Translations under genes and position numbers: made by a program
In this document: one piece after another, positions 24,301 to 32,249 of the stretch
Position numbering within the stretch: the first letter of the stretch is position 1
Layout of the letters: each line of letters opens with the position of its first letter
Source: Chitinispirillaceae bacterium
GTDB taxonomy: Bacteria > Fibrobacterota > Chitinivibrionia > Chitinivibrionales > Chitinispirillaceae
Length of the DNA stretch: 34,558 bases
Assembly: GCA_016932075.1 (NCBI GenBank)
Contig: JAFGDP010000117.1
Location: 1 to 34,558, forward strand
Direction of reading: 5' to 3'
Notes under the pieces: generated by a model
Told to the model about the DNA's origin: nothing
What the model saw: the letters and a program-made list of their open reading frames with translations, nothing else
Database searches by the model: none

Positions 24301-26396
24301 CCGACCGCAGAGCAGTCAACCGGGCGTGGATCACAGCGGACAACGAGTCGCCGTTTTGCGACAGCGCGATCGTGGACATCTCGTGCGATACCGTGATCAG
24401 GCCGCCGGTGCCGCACCATCTGGATATCATCCTCGACACCACGGCCATTGACCTGTTTAATGACGCGCCGTTCCAGCGTATCACCATGGACGCGGGCACG
24501 CGTACCGCGAATGCCTGGGCCGTGATACGCGACAGCGTGGGCAACCTCCTCGATACCGTTATTGCCATGACCTGGACCAGCCGCGACGCGGCAGTCGTCA
24601 CGGTGGCAGGAGCGGGCTGGGAAGCTACGATCACCAAGGCCGGAGAAGGCTCCACGATCATCGTGGTCACCTCTGCCGGGCTCAGGCCGGACTCAATGGC
24701 GGTGACCGCGATCGCCACGCCGCCCTGGCCCGCGATCGTGTCCGCAATCATGCGCGACAACAACGCGGACATCATTCCCGATATGCTGGCCCTGGTACTG
24801 ACCGATACCTTCCATGTCAACCAGCGGCTCGATTCCATCGCCTTTTCCTACCGCGGCAACGCATACTCGATTCCTGCGGCCGGCGTGACCCTTTCCGGCG
24901 TGTCGCTCGGGGTGCCGTTTACGACATTGTCGGGAATCGACGCCGTTCCAACAGGCCAGGTCTCCCTTGTCATGACCATAGAGGGCCAGGAGCGGCGGGA
25001 GGCAAAGGCCTTCACTGACGGGGTGTGCCCGGCGCTGTGCGCGGCCGACGTGCTGGAAAACGACGGGACCGGCAATGACGTTCTGTATCTGGCCTTTACC
25101 GAGTCGATCGACCACAACATGCTTGTGGGAAGACAATTGCAGCTTCTCAAGATGCCTGGCAGGACGCCCATCGCGCTCGATATTGACCGGGTCATTACCA
25201 CGCCCAGCGACTCAATGGCAACGGTGGAAGTGTTGCCCGCGGCCCAGCGTCCGGCAGGGGGCGACAGCCTCAGGCTCGTTCCCGGCAGCGCGGGCGGCAT
25301 TATTGTCGATGAAGCCGGAAACAGACCGCACGATCTGAACAGGGCCGTTCCGCTCGGACTGCGGCCGGGTCCTTCGTCCATTACCAGCGCCTGGTACGCG
25401 GACGTTAATGCCGACGGTGTGCTCGACGCGGTCAATCTTTCGTTCAAGCGTGCCGTTGCCGCGACCGAGCTCAGTTCCGTCGTTATAACATGGGATTCCC
25501 GCTTTTTCACCTTTGCGCCGTCATCCCTTGTGCCGGCAGGCGCGACCTCATTCTCAATACCGATCCAAGGCACCGTGACCGGCCCCGCGGACATCGTGAC
25601 CGGCGGCGCAATGGAAATCACCGTGTCCTTTGCCCAGTTTCCCGATATCCTCAGGGCGGCGCCGGTCGCGGACAGCGCCGCCCCGGTCATTGATTCCGCA
25701 ACGCTTTACATTGGCGTCACGCCCGCCGCCGGAGCGACGAAAGCTCCTGATACGCTGTATATCAAGTTTTCAGAGCAGGTGCCGTCATCTCCGCAAGAGC
25801 CTTTTATTGCATGGTCACGGCAGAATAACGCGGAGTACCGGTTCAGCAGCACCATCGAGCGCAACAACGGCAGATATTACCGGTTCCTGGTCAATGCCAT
25901 ATCACCCCAGACCATCTCCCCGGGCAACGGCGACAGCATACGGCTCGAACCGCTTGCCCGCGTGAGCGATGCCGGAGCGAATGCGCAGCTCCATCAGCGC
26001 AACAGAAACGCCCCTCTCAGGATCGTGTGGCCGCTTTCCATCTGGACCATAACCATAAGCGCCAATCCGTTTATTCCCGGTGTCACGCCCATTCCTGCCC
26101 GGTACCGAAACGGCGCCGCGGCCTCTCTGCATGGCACCGCCATTCTTGCCTCCACCACCTCGCCCATAGACCGGTCACAGGTCCGGGCTGAAGTGACCAT
26201 ATACGACGCGCTCGGGAACACCGTGTTTTCACAAACCATTCCCATGGAGAACAACGCGTTCTGCTTTTCCTGGGACGGCGCCAGCAAAAACGGCAGAATG
26301 GTGGGAAGCGGCACCTACCTTGCCCGCTTCAGGGTGATCGACAACGGAAAACAGGTGCTGTCGCAGAAGATGCGGCTGGGGGTGAAACGGAAATAG
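21342..26396 (+). CDS. Secreted modular GH8 glycosidase with repeat domains and FlgD-like C-terminus
   Basis: A 1684-residue extracellular enzyme. The GTG at 21342 is preferred: GAGG lies 5 nt before it and it opens directly onto a signal peptide (MHRFLLLFPCLFLISSA). Residues about 55-500 are glycoside hydrolase family 8. SEGDGYGLL carries the proton-donor Glu (about residue 103), and AADGDFDIALALLQAYKQW closely matches the family signature with its conserved Asp residues. GH8 includes endoglucanases, chitosanases, lichenases and xylan-acting enzymes; the substrate is not decidable here. DUF11-like repeats follow (about 511-600 and 920-1010), then Ig-like and beta-rich modules (about 1023-1560) with DVNADGVLD-type motifs. 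The last about 115 residues (SANPFIPG... VTIYDALGNTVFS... GSGTYLARFRVID) form a FlgD-like domain ending in a basic tail. That fits a cell-surface or type IX-like sorting signal. No neighbouring gene is co-directional and close; it stands alone. Confidence 0.9.
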   Translation: MHRFLLLFPCLFLISSAATTPLDSVYINSGNPAFPFPQFQPYTNPSAVLGNLATHNGVGVPHAEMEQTIRDAYRIMMNRATKPGGGVGGIDYIKYRSNPQCSEGDGYGLLGAAAMADKTTFDGMWLYIHDYTLNKVRRYRDGQESSPGYAYSQLPGWTGAGANSAADGDFDIALALLQAYKQWGEFMGINDALGNPISYKQAAIDFLTALTDTITYAANGALLSGDIGIDGYFKGGDSWAELSGWATAQNTATIGITKRVEQPGPTAQYFDYTAPAYFHAFADFLAEVDSAAYAWNIFQFRRAEASSDWLIGKLYQANPRNLPICGNVTLSDTTPSFTFTGNMGEDFRLGWRTILNQMWHGTPASSWNPSTHVVVQNRTNTYVLDMANRYAKFLWDSRQSPWNKTCNPSVGTDPFSHWGPMTLVTDLSMTGTGGDFYYLNWIPSVGSPSGVVSGNFNLMADLYRYLEIEWDVDTPGDGYLTSVPYYYHGWYRLLGLLVLSGNYHAPAALTPTANMKVYLDIDKTFAFQKDTITYTIDYRNYGSVDAAGVSIVDTLHPDFAFVSATGGGVYNAAAHTVTWTIGTVPGFKTATGIAPTKGQRQLKVVVANANQKQYRNKATISCANGTGWTSNEYPNRITSVMERNYLDIAKRALVLEKTANRTRMKPGDTVQFTIAFENTSEAGWINGGRPGVHFSFSQSADNAGIATMNTMRARLFHDAQEAYIDYGNYRVSYFLYDDAIKGLASAGSNPGWAFQRTITEGIIEKDSIRLVHETITPGQDSLGKWNQRVVVQFSNPLNQNRIQSLATIDRHLSGYRGIRGRIHKGGTEPLRLVWFINSSAWNNVTWNDDWSWDPRASQDDAGFYFPVTNDWTDPDRPDIPVFTWNPKACSTATHTINNILVEEWDGYTWRRVAGNGPLPGRDANNVVIRDTIPQGLTFIGFSGAPPLGVAPVHNNRVITWSRSRLQIGEKGTITFKATADGSCPTAPDRRAVNRAWITADNESPFCDSAIVDISCDTVIRPPVPHHLDIILDTTAIDLFNDAPFQRITMDAGTRTANAWAVIRDSVGNLLDTVIAMTWTSRDAAVVTVAGAGWEATITKAGEGSTIIVVTSAGLRPDSMAVTAIATPPWPAIVSAIMRDNNADIIPDMLALVLTDTFHVNQRLDSIAFSYRGNAYSIPAAGVTLSGVSLGVPFTTLSGIDAVPTGQVSLVMTIEGQERREAKAFTDGVCPALCAADVLENDGTGNDVLYLAFTESIDHNMLVGRQLQLLKMPGRTPIALDIDRVITTPSDSMATVEVLPAAQRPAGGDSLRLVPGSAGGIIVDEAGNRPHDLNRAVPLGLRPGPSSITSAWYADVNADGVLDAVNLSFKRAVAATELSSVVITWDSRFFTFAPSSLVPAGATSFSIPIQGTVTGPADIVTGGAMEITVSFAQFPDILRAAPVADSAAPVIDSATLYIGVTPAAGATKAPDTLYIKFSEQVPSSPQEPFIAWSRQNNAEYRFSSTIERNNGRYYRFLVNAISPQTISPGNGDSIRLEPLARVSDAGANAQLHQRNRNAPLRIVWPLSIWTITISANPFIPGVTPIPARYRNGAAASLHGTAILASTTSPIDRSQVRAEVTIYDALGNTVFSQTIPMENNAFCFSWDGASKNGRMVGSGTYLARFRVIDNGKQVLSQKMRLGVKRK

Positions 26397-26558
26397 GTGC
26401 AGACGAGGCATTCCGGATTGCCGATTGAAAAGATACCACATCTTAAACATCCGGGCGTGTGTGGCCTGTGTCTGCCTTACCTTGATGATACTCCAATTAA
26501 TCCGGATTATTCATGCATTTTGCAGGTGAGCAGAAATAACACCAAGAAACAAAAGCAA

Positions 26559-26656
26559 TTTCACCGCGGAGGCGCAGAGTGCGCAGAGGAAAAAAGGGGA
26601 TGGTGATATTCAAAATAAAACATTTTCTCCGCGTCCTCCGCGTCTCTGCGGTGAAA
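26559..26656. repeat. Long interspersed inverted repeat (CACCGCGGAGGCGCAGAG type)
   Basis: Arms 26559-26590 and 26625-26656 (32 nt each) are complementary at 25 positions, with four further G-T pairs, around a 34-nt A-rich loop. Each arm itself contains a repeated GCGCAGAG or CCGCGTC unit. I recall very similar TTTCACCGC...GAGG palindromes between genes in many unrelated bacteria. It lies 162 nt after the glycosidase stop. Confidence 0.75.
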
Positions 26657-26917
26657 CTCATTAAAATTTATGAATAAAGCGGATTAAATTCATAACAGCA
26701 GAATGTCAGTGATGAATCATAGGGTACCCCTGCGGGTCTGCAAACATTCCCACCACTGGAAAAGGCCCAGAGGGCCGGCATGGGACTGTCGGGGCGATCG
26801 ACCCGGTCGCCCGGTTTTACCGGATTACCTGCGCCGTGACCCGGTCATCGCGTCCTTTTTATAATACTATTGTCATCCGTGGCCCGAGGCAAACCTTACT
26901 CGTTGACAGCAACCTTG
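26657..26917. other. Gene-free stretch with consecutive GC-rich hairpins
   Basis: No credible gene. Small perfect stems occur in a row: GGCCC/GGGCC with loop AGA near 26764-26776, GGGCGA/TCGCCC (26792-26797, 26807-26812), and CCGGT/ACCGG with loop TTT (26811-26823). A TATAAT at 26860-26865 has only a weak -35 (GTGACC, 26836-26841). I cannot match it to a known RNA family. The 162 nt before the repeat (26397-26558) show nothing. Confidence 0.4.
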
Positions 26918-26946
26918 TTGCATGATCCGAAAAAGTGCTGTATAAT
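26918..26946 (+). promoter_or_regulatory. Promoter of the pilus cluster
   Basis: TTGCAT (26918-26923) and a perfect TATAAT (26941-26946) are 17 nt apart. Transcription from about 26953 gives a leader of about 115 nt before pilC. A TTGACA at 26903 is too far from this -10 (32 nt). Confidence 0.7.
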
Positions 26947-26995
26947 GGGTAAATAGAAACAAAGTATGGAAATACAGAGAGTATGCTGGAGGTTG

Positions 26996-27026
26996 AGCCG
27001 CGGGACTCCTTTTTCTGCGGCTTTTT
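26996..27026 (+). terminator. Terminator-like hairpin in the pilC leader (possible attenuator)
   Basis: AGCCGCGGGA (26996-27005) pairs with TTCTGCGGCT (27013-27022), 10 pairs including two G-T, around a 7-nt loop, and runs into TTTTT (27022-27026). It sits between the promoter and the pilC start. Read-through or an alternative fold would be needed to express the cluster. GGAG at 26988-26991 could pair with CTCC at 27006-27009 in the loop. Confidence 0.5.
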
Positions 27027-27068
27027 GTCTATCGCCGGCAGCTTTCAAGGAAAGAAGCCAGACACGCT

Positions 27069-28310
27069 ATGGCCAGATTCACTTACAAAGCCCGGGACCA
27101 GGACGATCATGTCATTACCGGTACCATGGAAGCAGGCACGCCGGATGAGGTCGCCGATTTCCTGGAGCATAAAAACTACGATCTCCTTTCTCTATATGAA
27201 ATCAACTTTGACGGAACGAAAAAAGGGGAGACCTTTTTTGAAAAGTTCCGGCAAGGTCTTGATACGATGCGGAACCGGGTGCCGCTCAAGTCCGTGGTGT
27301 TTTTCACGCGGCAGCTCGCCACCATGCTCGAGGCTGGCGTGCCCATCTCCGAAGCGCTGACCGAGCTTGCCGAGGGCGAGAAGCCGGTTTTCAGGAAGAT
27401 AATACTGCAGATTGAAGAGGACGTGTCGGCGGGAAAGAGCTTCTCGGAAGCACTGGCCCGGCATCCGGGCGCGTTCAACAATATGTGCGTTTCCGTTGTC
27501 AAGTCGGGCGAAGCGTCCGGCGCGCTGATCAAGGTGCTTGACCAGATGGCCACCTACCTTGAAAACAGCGAGATCCTTCGCCAGAAAATAAAAGGGGCCA
27601 TGCGGTACCCGACGTTTATCGCCCTGTTCGTGCTGGTCCTGGTCATAGGCATCCTGTGGAAACTGGTCCCGGTATTCGCGTCGATGTACAAGAGTTTTGA
27701 CGTCGAGCTGCCCGGGCCCACCAGGGTGCTGGTTTATTGCTCGAACATCGTGCAGAGCTATTTCCTTCTTGTCATACTCGGGATCGTGCTGGTGGTGGTT
27801 CTGTTAAAGGCGGCCCTGACCAATCCCTCGTTCCAGCTGTTTATTCACCGGTACATCCTCAAAATTCCCGTTTACGGCATTATTATTCAGAAAAACATCT
27901 GGGCCCGTTTCTGCCGCACGCTCGCGCTGCTCATGGGGAGCGGGACCCCGATTCTGCAGGCGGTTGAGATCACCTCGGGCGTGGTGGGCAACCGGCTTTT
28001 TTCACTGCACCTCGAAGAGGTATACGATAAACTCCGCAACGGCGAGCCCTTGAGCAAATCGCTGCGGGAGACCGGCCTTTTTCCCCGGCTCGTGACCCAG
28101 CTCACCGCGACCGGTGAAAAGTCGGGCCAGATCGACGAGCTGCTGGTCAAGGCGGCCGAATTTTATGAACGGGAGATACGGATAACCGTGGATTCCATCG
28201 CAAGCATTATCGAGCCGACGCTTATTATAATCATAGGAAGCATTGTCGGCGGCATTCTGATTGCCCTGTACCTGCCGGTCTTTAAGATAGGGGAGTTGAT
28301 ACAAGGATGA
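27069..28310 (+). CDS. pilC: PilC/GspF-family inner-membrane platform protein
   Basis: A 413-residue polytopic membrane protein. The N-terminus ARFTYKARDQDDHVITGTMEA is the typical PilC/GspF opening. Two GspF domains are evident: residues about 75-198 (FFTRQLATMLEAGVPISEAL ... GEASGALIKVLDQMATYL, then TM) and about 278-400 (FCRTLALLMGSGTPILQAVEI ... TGEKSGQIDELLVKAAEFYE, then TM). The protein forms the platform that links the assembly ATPase to the growing pilus. It leads the cluster; the pilin gene follows after about 40 nt. The ribosome site is weak (AGGAAAG about 15 nt upstream). No PilB-type extension ATPase is adjacent. PilT in the same cluster favours type IV pilus over type II secretion. 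Confidence 0.95.
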   Translation: MARFTYKARDQDDHVITGTMEAGTPDEVADFLEHKNYDLLSLYEINFDGTKKGETFFEKFRQGLDTMRNRVPLKSVVFFTRQLATMLEAGVPISEALTELAEGEKPVFRKIILQIEEDVSAGKSFSEALARHPGAFNNMCVSVVKSGEASGALIKVLDQMATYLENSEILRQKIKGAMRYPTFIALFVLVLVIGILWKLVPVFASMYKSFDVELPGPTRVLVYCSNIVQSYFLLVILGIVLVVVLLKAALTNPSFQLFIHRYILKIPVYGIIIQKNIWARFCRTLALLMGSGTPILQAVEITSGVVGNRLFSLHLEEVYDKLRNGEPLSKSLRETGLFPRLVTQLTATGEKSGQIDELLVKAAEFYEREIRITVDSIASIIEPTLIIIIGSIVGGILIALYLPVFKIGELIQG

Positions 28311-28353
28311 GCGTGCTGGGGGTACTATTTCCATTTTCAAACGAGAGTTGAAT

Positions 28354-28689
28354 ATGAATGCAAAAAAGAGTCATGCATATGAGAATCGGGGATTCACCTT
28401 TATTGAGGTTGTCGTTGTGGCGGCGATCGTGGCGGTCCTCGCGGCGGTTGCCATTCCCATTTACATCGGGTACCAGAACGATGCGCGCCAGCGGGCGGTT
28501 GACGAACTCGCGCAGAGCGCCGCGGCCGCGGCGGACGGGTTTTACCGCAAAACAGGCCTGGCGCCGGACTCGCTGGATCTGAACCTTTTTTACGATCAGA
28601 GCAAATTTACGGTTTCGGTCAATTCGACGTCCGTCACCGTTACGATGATTGGATACGCGACCAACACGAAGACCATTACGTATAAATAG
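28354..28689 (+). CDS. Type IV pilin-like major subunit candidate
   Basis: A 111-residue prepilin. The leader (NAKKSHAYENRG) is followed by the prepilin peptidase site G-FTFIE, with Glu at mature position 5, and a hydrophobic helix (VVVVAAIVAVLAAVAIPIYI). The mature protein is only about 96 residues, with a short C-terminal sheet (SKFTVSVNSTSVTVTMIGYATN) and no Cys pair, so it is smaller than most PilA proteins. Position after pilC suggests the major pilin or a GspG-like major pseudopilin. The ATG at 28354 with GAGAG upstream is chosen; a TTG two codons earlier is possible. A minor pilin follows 7 nt after its stop. Confidence 0.88.
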   Translation: MNAKKSHAYENRGFTFIEVVVVAAIVAVLAAVAIPIYIGYQNDARQRAVDELAQSAAAAADGFYRKTGLAPDSLDLNLFYDQSKFTVSVNSTSVTVTMIGYATNTKTITYK

Positions 28690-28696
28690 CATTACT

Positions 28697-29176
28697 ATGG
28701 CCCGAACACCCAAAAACCTCCGCACCCGTTCATGCATGAACGGGTTCACGCTTGCGGAACTCATCGTTGCAGCGGCGATCGCCTCGCTGGCCATTCTTAT
28801 TCTCGTAGCGGTGCTGCGTAAAGGAACCGAGATCTCGGATACCACCAAGCACCGCCAGCGGGCAAGGGCGATCATCGATTCCTGTTTTGAAAGCCCGACG
28901 TATCAGTACGATCGGGTTAGCTATATCAATATGCCGGTGTTTCACTCGGCGACTGTGGTCATAGATCCCCGCTCGTCCGGTGCCGGTGATGACCTTACCG
29001 GTACCCTGACAATAACGGTGACCGCCGGCGTCAATACAACGCCGCAGAGCCCGACCGGAGAGGCGAAGCGAGACAATGTCGCGTTTAAACGTATAGTGAT
29101 GACGGTAGCCTGGTCCGAACCGCAGGGTCCACAAAGCGTTACTATCGAAAAAACCGTAACAAGTCTGGATCTTTAA
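28697..29176 (+). CDS. Minor pilin (PilV/GspI-like)
   Basis: A 159-residue prepilin. After a basic leader (ARTPKNLRTRSCMN) comes the cleavage site G-FTLAE with Glu5, then the helix LIVAAAIASLAILILVAVL. The rest (residues about 45-159) is beta-rich and ends VTIEKTVTSLDL. GFTLAE and overall size fit minor pilins of the PilV or GspI kind. The ATG at 28697 avoids the overlap with the preceding gene that the upstream frame would create; an internal ATG at 28736 would give a leader of only two residues before the cleavage site. The next prepilin starts 3 nt after the stop, so the minor pilins are expressed together and probably form a priming tip complex. Confidence 0.85.
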   Translation: MARTPKNLRTRSCMNGFTLAELIVAAAIASLAILILVAVLRKGTEISDTTKHRQRARAIIDSCFESPTYQYDRVSYINMPVFHSATVVIDPRSSGAGDDLTGTLTITVTAGVNTTPQSPTGEAKRDNVAFKRIVMTVAWSEPQGPQSVTIEKTVTSLDL

Positions 29177-29179
29177 CGT

Positions 29180-29719
29180 ATGCGTCAATCAAACGGATTC
29201 ACCCTTGTTGAATCGCTGGTAGTCGGAATTATCGGCTCGATCATTGCCGGTCTCTTTATCGCGTTCATGTACGTGCACAACGAAGCGGTGAACAGGGGCG
29301 TTGCACAAAGCATACTGATGAACCAGTCGGAGACGGTGTCGAACCGTATCGCCGCCGCGGTGCGGAAAGGACACCTGGTCGTTCCTTATAATGAACTGCC
29401 GAATGTAACTCCTCCGCCGTTAACCGTTTTGGATACAGCGATCATTGAAGTCAAAGACAATAACAATACAACATTCGCTCTGTTTTATCTGGGTCCCATA
29501 ACCGACTGGCTTTATGAATCTATCTCCCACTCAATTTATCCTCCTGATATAAAAGTCTTCAAAACCGGCAAAGACACCGTCACAACGACCACGGGTTCCT
29601 CATTCACCATTTCAGCGGACCGAAAGCGGGTAACGCTCAATCTTGGTTTCAGGATACAGTATCGCGGCAAAACCTATACGCTTCCCCCAAAAAAGGACAC
29701 CTACGTATGCAGAAACTGA
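29180..29719 (+). CDS. Minor pilin (PilW/GspJ-like)
   Basis: A 179-residue prepilin with a very short leader (MRQSNG) and the cleavage motif G-FTLVE, Glu5 present, followed by a helix (LVVGIIGSIIAGLFIAFMYVH). The globular part contains two Cys-free beta regions and ends in RGKTYTLPPKKDTYVCRN. GFTLVES and length fit PilW or GspJ-type minor pilins. It is flanked by another minor pilin (3 nt upstream) and by the PilX-like gene, which overlaps its 3' end by 13 nt, arguing for translational coupling. Confidence 0.85.
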   Translation: MRQSNGFTLVESLVVGIIGSIIAGLFIAFMYVHNEAVNRGVAQSILMNQSETVSNRIAAAVRKGHLVVPYNELPNVTPPPLTVLDTAIIEVKDNNNTTFALFYLGPITDWLYESISHSIYPPDIKVFKTGKDTVTTTTGSSFTISADRKRVTLNLGFRIQYRGKTYTLPPKKDTYVCRN

Positions 29720-31164
29720 CTAACAATCGCATGGGCACAGACTGCAATCACGTTGTTTTCCACTCCCTCCTGCGCTCCGAACGGGGCTCTGCCCTCGTGG
29801 GCGCGGTTGCGTTTTCCATCATCCTTTTCATCGCAAGTCTCGGCTATCTGCAGGTCGTTGCCAGCAGCAGCAACAGCGAGACGACCGGGTTCTGGGACGA
29901 TAAGGCTTTTGCGGCAGCAGAGTCGGGGCTGCTCATGGGGATGAAGTGGCTTTCGCAGCAAAAGCGGGCCAACGATAAACAAAATCCATTCTCGCTGATC
30001 ATCCCCAATCCAAGGGCGGTCTACTCCGAAACCTTCGGCAATATTCCGGTTTCAGTCTCCATAGAGTACTCCAACGACACGGCAGTAATAACATCCATTG
30101 CAACGACGGGGGAGCTGACCTATAACAAACAGATAGTCCGGGCAGTTATTGCCGAACCGATACCGTCAGGATCGTATGGTGTTTATCTGGATAATGCATG
30201 GGAACTTGGCGGTAACACCAACGGCATTCGTAAAATGACATGGGATGGTCCCGCGCATTTTAATACGGCCCTCCAGCTCGGCAATCCGGGAGGCGGTAAT
30301 GAAGCCCAATTTCTTGATAAAGTGACTCTTTTTAACATTAATCCGGTAACCAATAACCCGGTTTACATTCCAACGAATGACTCTGCGGGACATTTTGGGA
30401 ATGATTATCGCTGGGGCGTGGATGGAGGTTCGGGCAATTGGGACGATGAGTTCCAGAAAACATACGATCCGAATGCGGACAAAATTGTCACGACACTCGA
30501 CGCCAATGGCAGCGTGCCTCTCACACTGAATGACGCAGACAACAGCCTGACATTCGGCGTCAATGCCGGGACTCCTTTTTATACATATATTTCAAGCACC
30601 ACCGGAAACCCTGTCACCGAAACCTATGATCCGAACAGCGATTTAAAACTTCATATCGTGGATAAAGAGGTTTCAGTTTCAGGCATAGTAAAAGGCAAGG
30701 TTACCGTCTATACCGATCCGGGAAAAAATATATACATCAATAACGACCTGACATATCACGACTTTTCAACTGCCTCATTCTCAAACACGGATCTCGCGAC
30801 CAATCACGGTTATGGGATGAGCAGCGCGAATGTGCTAGGCCTTTATTCAGGAGCGGATTTTATCGTTTCGGAAGGAACGCACAATATCACTGCTCTATTA
30901 TTCGCGGTTAATCAAGATATTAATACACTTGTTTTTCAAGAGGACCAGCAGAATAAAACCCAATTCAATCTTTTTGGCACACTCGCGGTGAAAGGTTTCT
31001 GGGACTCAAAGCAAGGCAATGACCAGGCGGATTTCAATCAACTCTGGGACCGTCGCGGCATTTCCGCGCCCGGACTGGAATTTGAGAAAGTAGACGATAA
31101 CAATGATTTGGTTTTTAACCTGTTGCCCGGCACCTGGACCGAATCGAATTATAAACCGAATTAG
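29707..31164 (+). CDS. PilX-like tip protein with long beta domain
   Basis: A 485-residue protein. Residues about 24-53 (ERGSALVGAVAFSIILFIASLGYLQVVASS) match the PilX N-terminal region, in which G-SALV replaces the usual pilin motif, followed by AFAAAESGLLMGMKWL as in PilX and GspK proteins. The remaining about 400 residues are beta-rich. The part from about residue 320 (EVSVSGIVKGKVTVYTDPG, DLTYHDFSTASF, LGLYSGADFIVSEGTHNITALLFA) resembles the repetitive sheet domains seen in large PilX-like proteins. Such large minor pilins may sit at the pilus tip and bind surfaces. It overlaps the preceding minor pilin gene by 13 nt and lies 44 nt before pilM. Confidence 0.8.
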   Translation: MQKLTNNRMGTDCNHVVFHSLLRSERGSALVGAVAFSIILFIASLGYLQVVASSSNSETTGFWDDKAFAAAESGLLMGMKWLSQQKRANDKQNPFSLIIPNPRAVYSETFGNIPVSVSIEYSNDTAVITSIATTGELTYNKQIVRAVIAEPIPSGSYGVYLDNAWELGGNTNGIRKMTWDGPAHFNTALQLGNPGGGNEAQFLDKVTLFNINPVTNNPVYIPTNDSAGHFGNDYRWGVDGGSGNWDDEFQKTYDPNADKIVTTLDANGSVPLTLNDADNSLTFGVNAGTPFYTYISSTTGNPVTETYDPNSDLKLHIVDKEVSVSGIVKGKVTVYTDPGKNIYINNDLTYHDFSTASFSNTDLATNHGYGMSSANVLGLYSGADFIVSEGTHNITALLFAVNQDINTLVFQEDQQNKTQFNLFGTLAVKGFWDSKQGNDQADFNQLWDRRGISAPGLEFEKVDDNNDLVFNLLPGTWTESNYKPN

Positions 31165-31208
31165 TTCCTGGCGCGAAGACAATATCAAACTGCAATAAGG
31201 GGTTTTGC

Positions 31209-32168
31209 ATGGCCAAGAAAACGTTTTCATCCGTCGGCATCGAGTATGACCGGTGCGGCATCAGGTCTGCCAGGATAGCCACCACCAGGAACGGAAATAA
31301 AACAACCGTTGCTGTTGATAACCTGCAGGAGCTGATCGGCGACTTTTCAAAGGACGAGCTCCTGGTCGAAGGCCTGAAGAACATTGCGCGAAAGACGAGC
31401 ATACGTCCATCGGATTATGTCGTCACCTGCGCTTCGGGCAGGCAGGTGTTCATGGGCCAGATGCGGTCTAAAAAGCTGTCGCACGCGGAAATGAAAAAAA
31501 CGCTGAGGACCGAGATACGGAAGAACATATCGTTTGACACGTCCGGGTCGATCCTTGACTATCAGATCATGGACCATGCGGGCCCCAAAGGGGCGCAGGA
31601 GCCGCCGGTCGCGGTGACCGCGGTGGCAAAGTCCCTTATTGACTACCAGATGCGCATTCTGAGCAAGGCCGGGATCGAGCCGAGCATCATTGACGTGTTG
31701 CCGGCCGTGATCGCCAATTCGTTCTGGATCGGCCGCCAGGACGAGGAGACGGCAAAAGCGCACGTGATGCTCCATTTTTCGCCGGACACCTGCACCCTGG
31801 TCATTGACGGACAGGAGGTGTCCTTTTACACGCGCAGCATCTACTTTTCCGCCGAAGACATCTACGGGGTGTCCGCGAAAGAGATCCCTGAGAACGAGAA
31901 AATGAAGCAGCTCGAAATGCTGGGAGAGGAGATACGGCGTTCGCTATCGTATTATACGACGAATTACGGTGGGGTCGAATACGGGCTGCTCTATCCGATG
32001 GGCAGCTATATACGGAACGAAGACCTGCGCGCTTTTTTCCGCCAGAAGCTTGATCTGGCCTTTGATGAAAGCACGCTGTTTAAAAGAATGAGCAGCAAAA
32101 GCGAGGGTGAGCCGGGTACGTATGATATTGCCGTTGCCCTGGCCATGCGCGGAGGCGAGGTCCGGTAG
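31209..32168 (+). CDS. pilM: PilM-like actin-fold ATPase of pilus assembly
   Basis: A 319-residue cytoplasmic protein. The N-terminal VGIEYDRCGIRSARI is the first phosphate-binding strand pair of the FtsA/PilM fold. RPSDYVVTCASGRQVFMGQMRSKKLSHAEMKKTLRTEIRKNISFDTS and DYQIMD are the PilM-typical 1C region, and IEPSIIDVLPAVIANSF the interdomain part. PilM binds the N-terminus of PilN and links the cytoplasmic ATPases to the PilNOP complex. AAGGGG lies before the ATG. pilN follows after 81 nt containing an AAGGAG. It is somewhat shorter than many PilM proteins (about 350). Confidence 0.9.
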   Translation: MAKKTFSSVGIEYDRCGIRSARIATTRNGNKTTVAVDNLQELIGDFSKDELLVEGLKNIARKTSIRPSDYVVTCASGRQVFMGQMRSKKLSHAEMKKTLRTEIRKNISFDTSGSILDYQIMDHAGPKGAQEPPVAVTAVAKSLIDYQMRILSKAGIEPSIIDVLPAVIANSFWIGRQDEETAKAHVMLHFSPDTCTLVIDGQEVSFYTRSIYFSAEDIYGVSAKEIPENEKMKQLEMLGEEIRRSLSYYTTNYGGVEYGLLYPMGSYIRNEDLRAFFRQKLDLAFDESTLFKRMSSKSEGEPGTYDIAVALAMRGGEVR

Positions 32169-32249
32169 CCCTGGAAATGCCGGACAAAAAATGCCAGTGC
32201 GTGATTGTTATTTATAGTTGGTAAACCGTATGCATCAGCAAGGAGTGAT

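Noticed and set aside
26881..26940. GGCAAACC resembling the start of a cyclic-di-GMP (GEMM) riboswitch near the pilus genes
   Set aside because: The following GGGACGCAAAGC-type segment and second arm are missing, and the motif lies upstream of the promoter.
26903..26946. TTGACA paired with TATAAT
   Set aside because: Spacing is 32 nt; TTGCAT at 17 nt is the proper partner.
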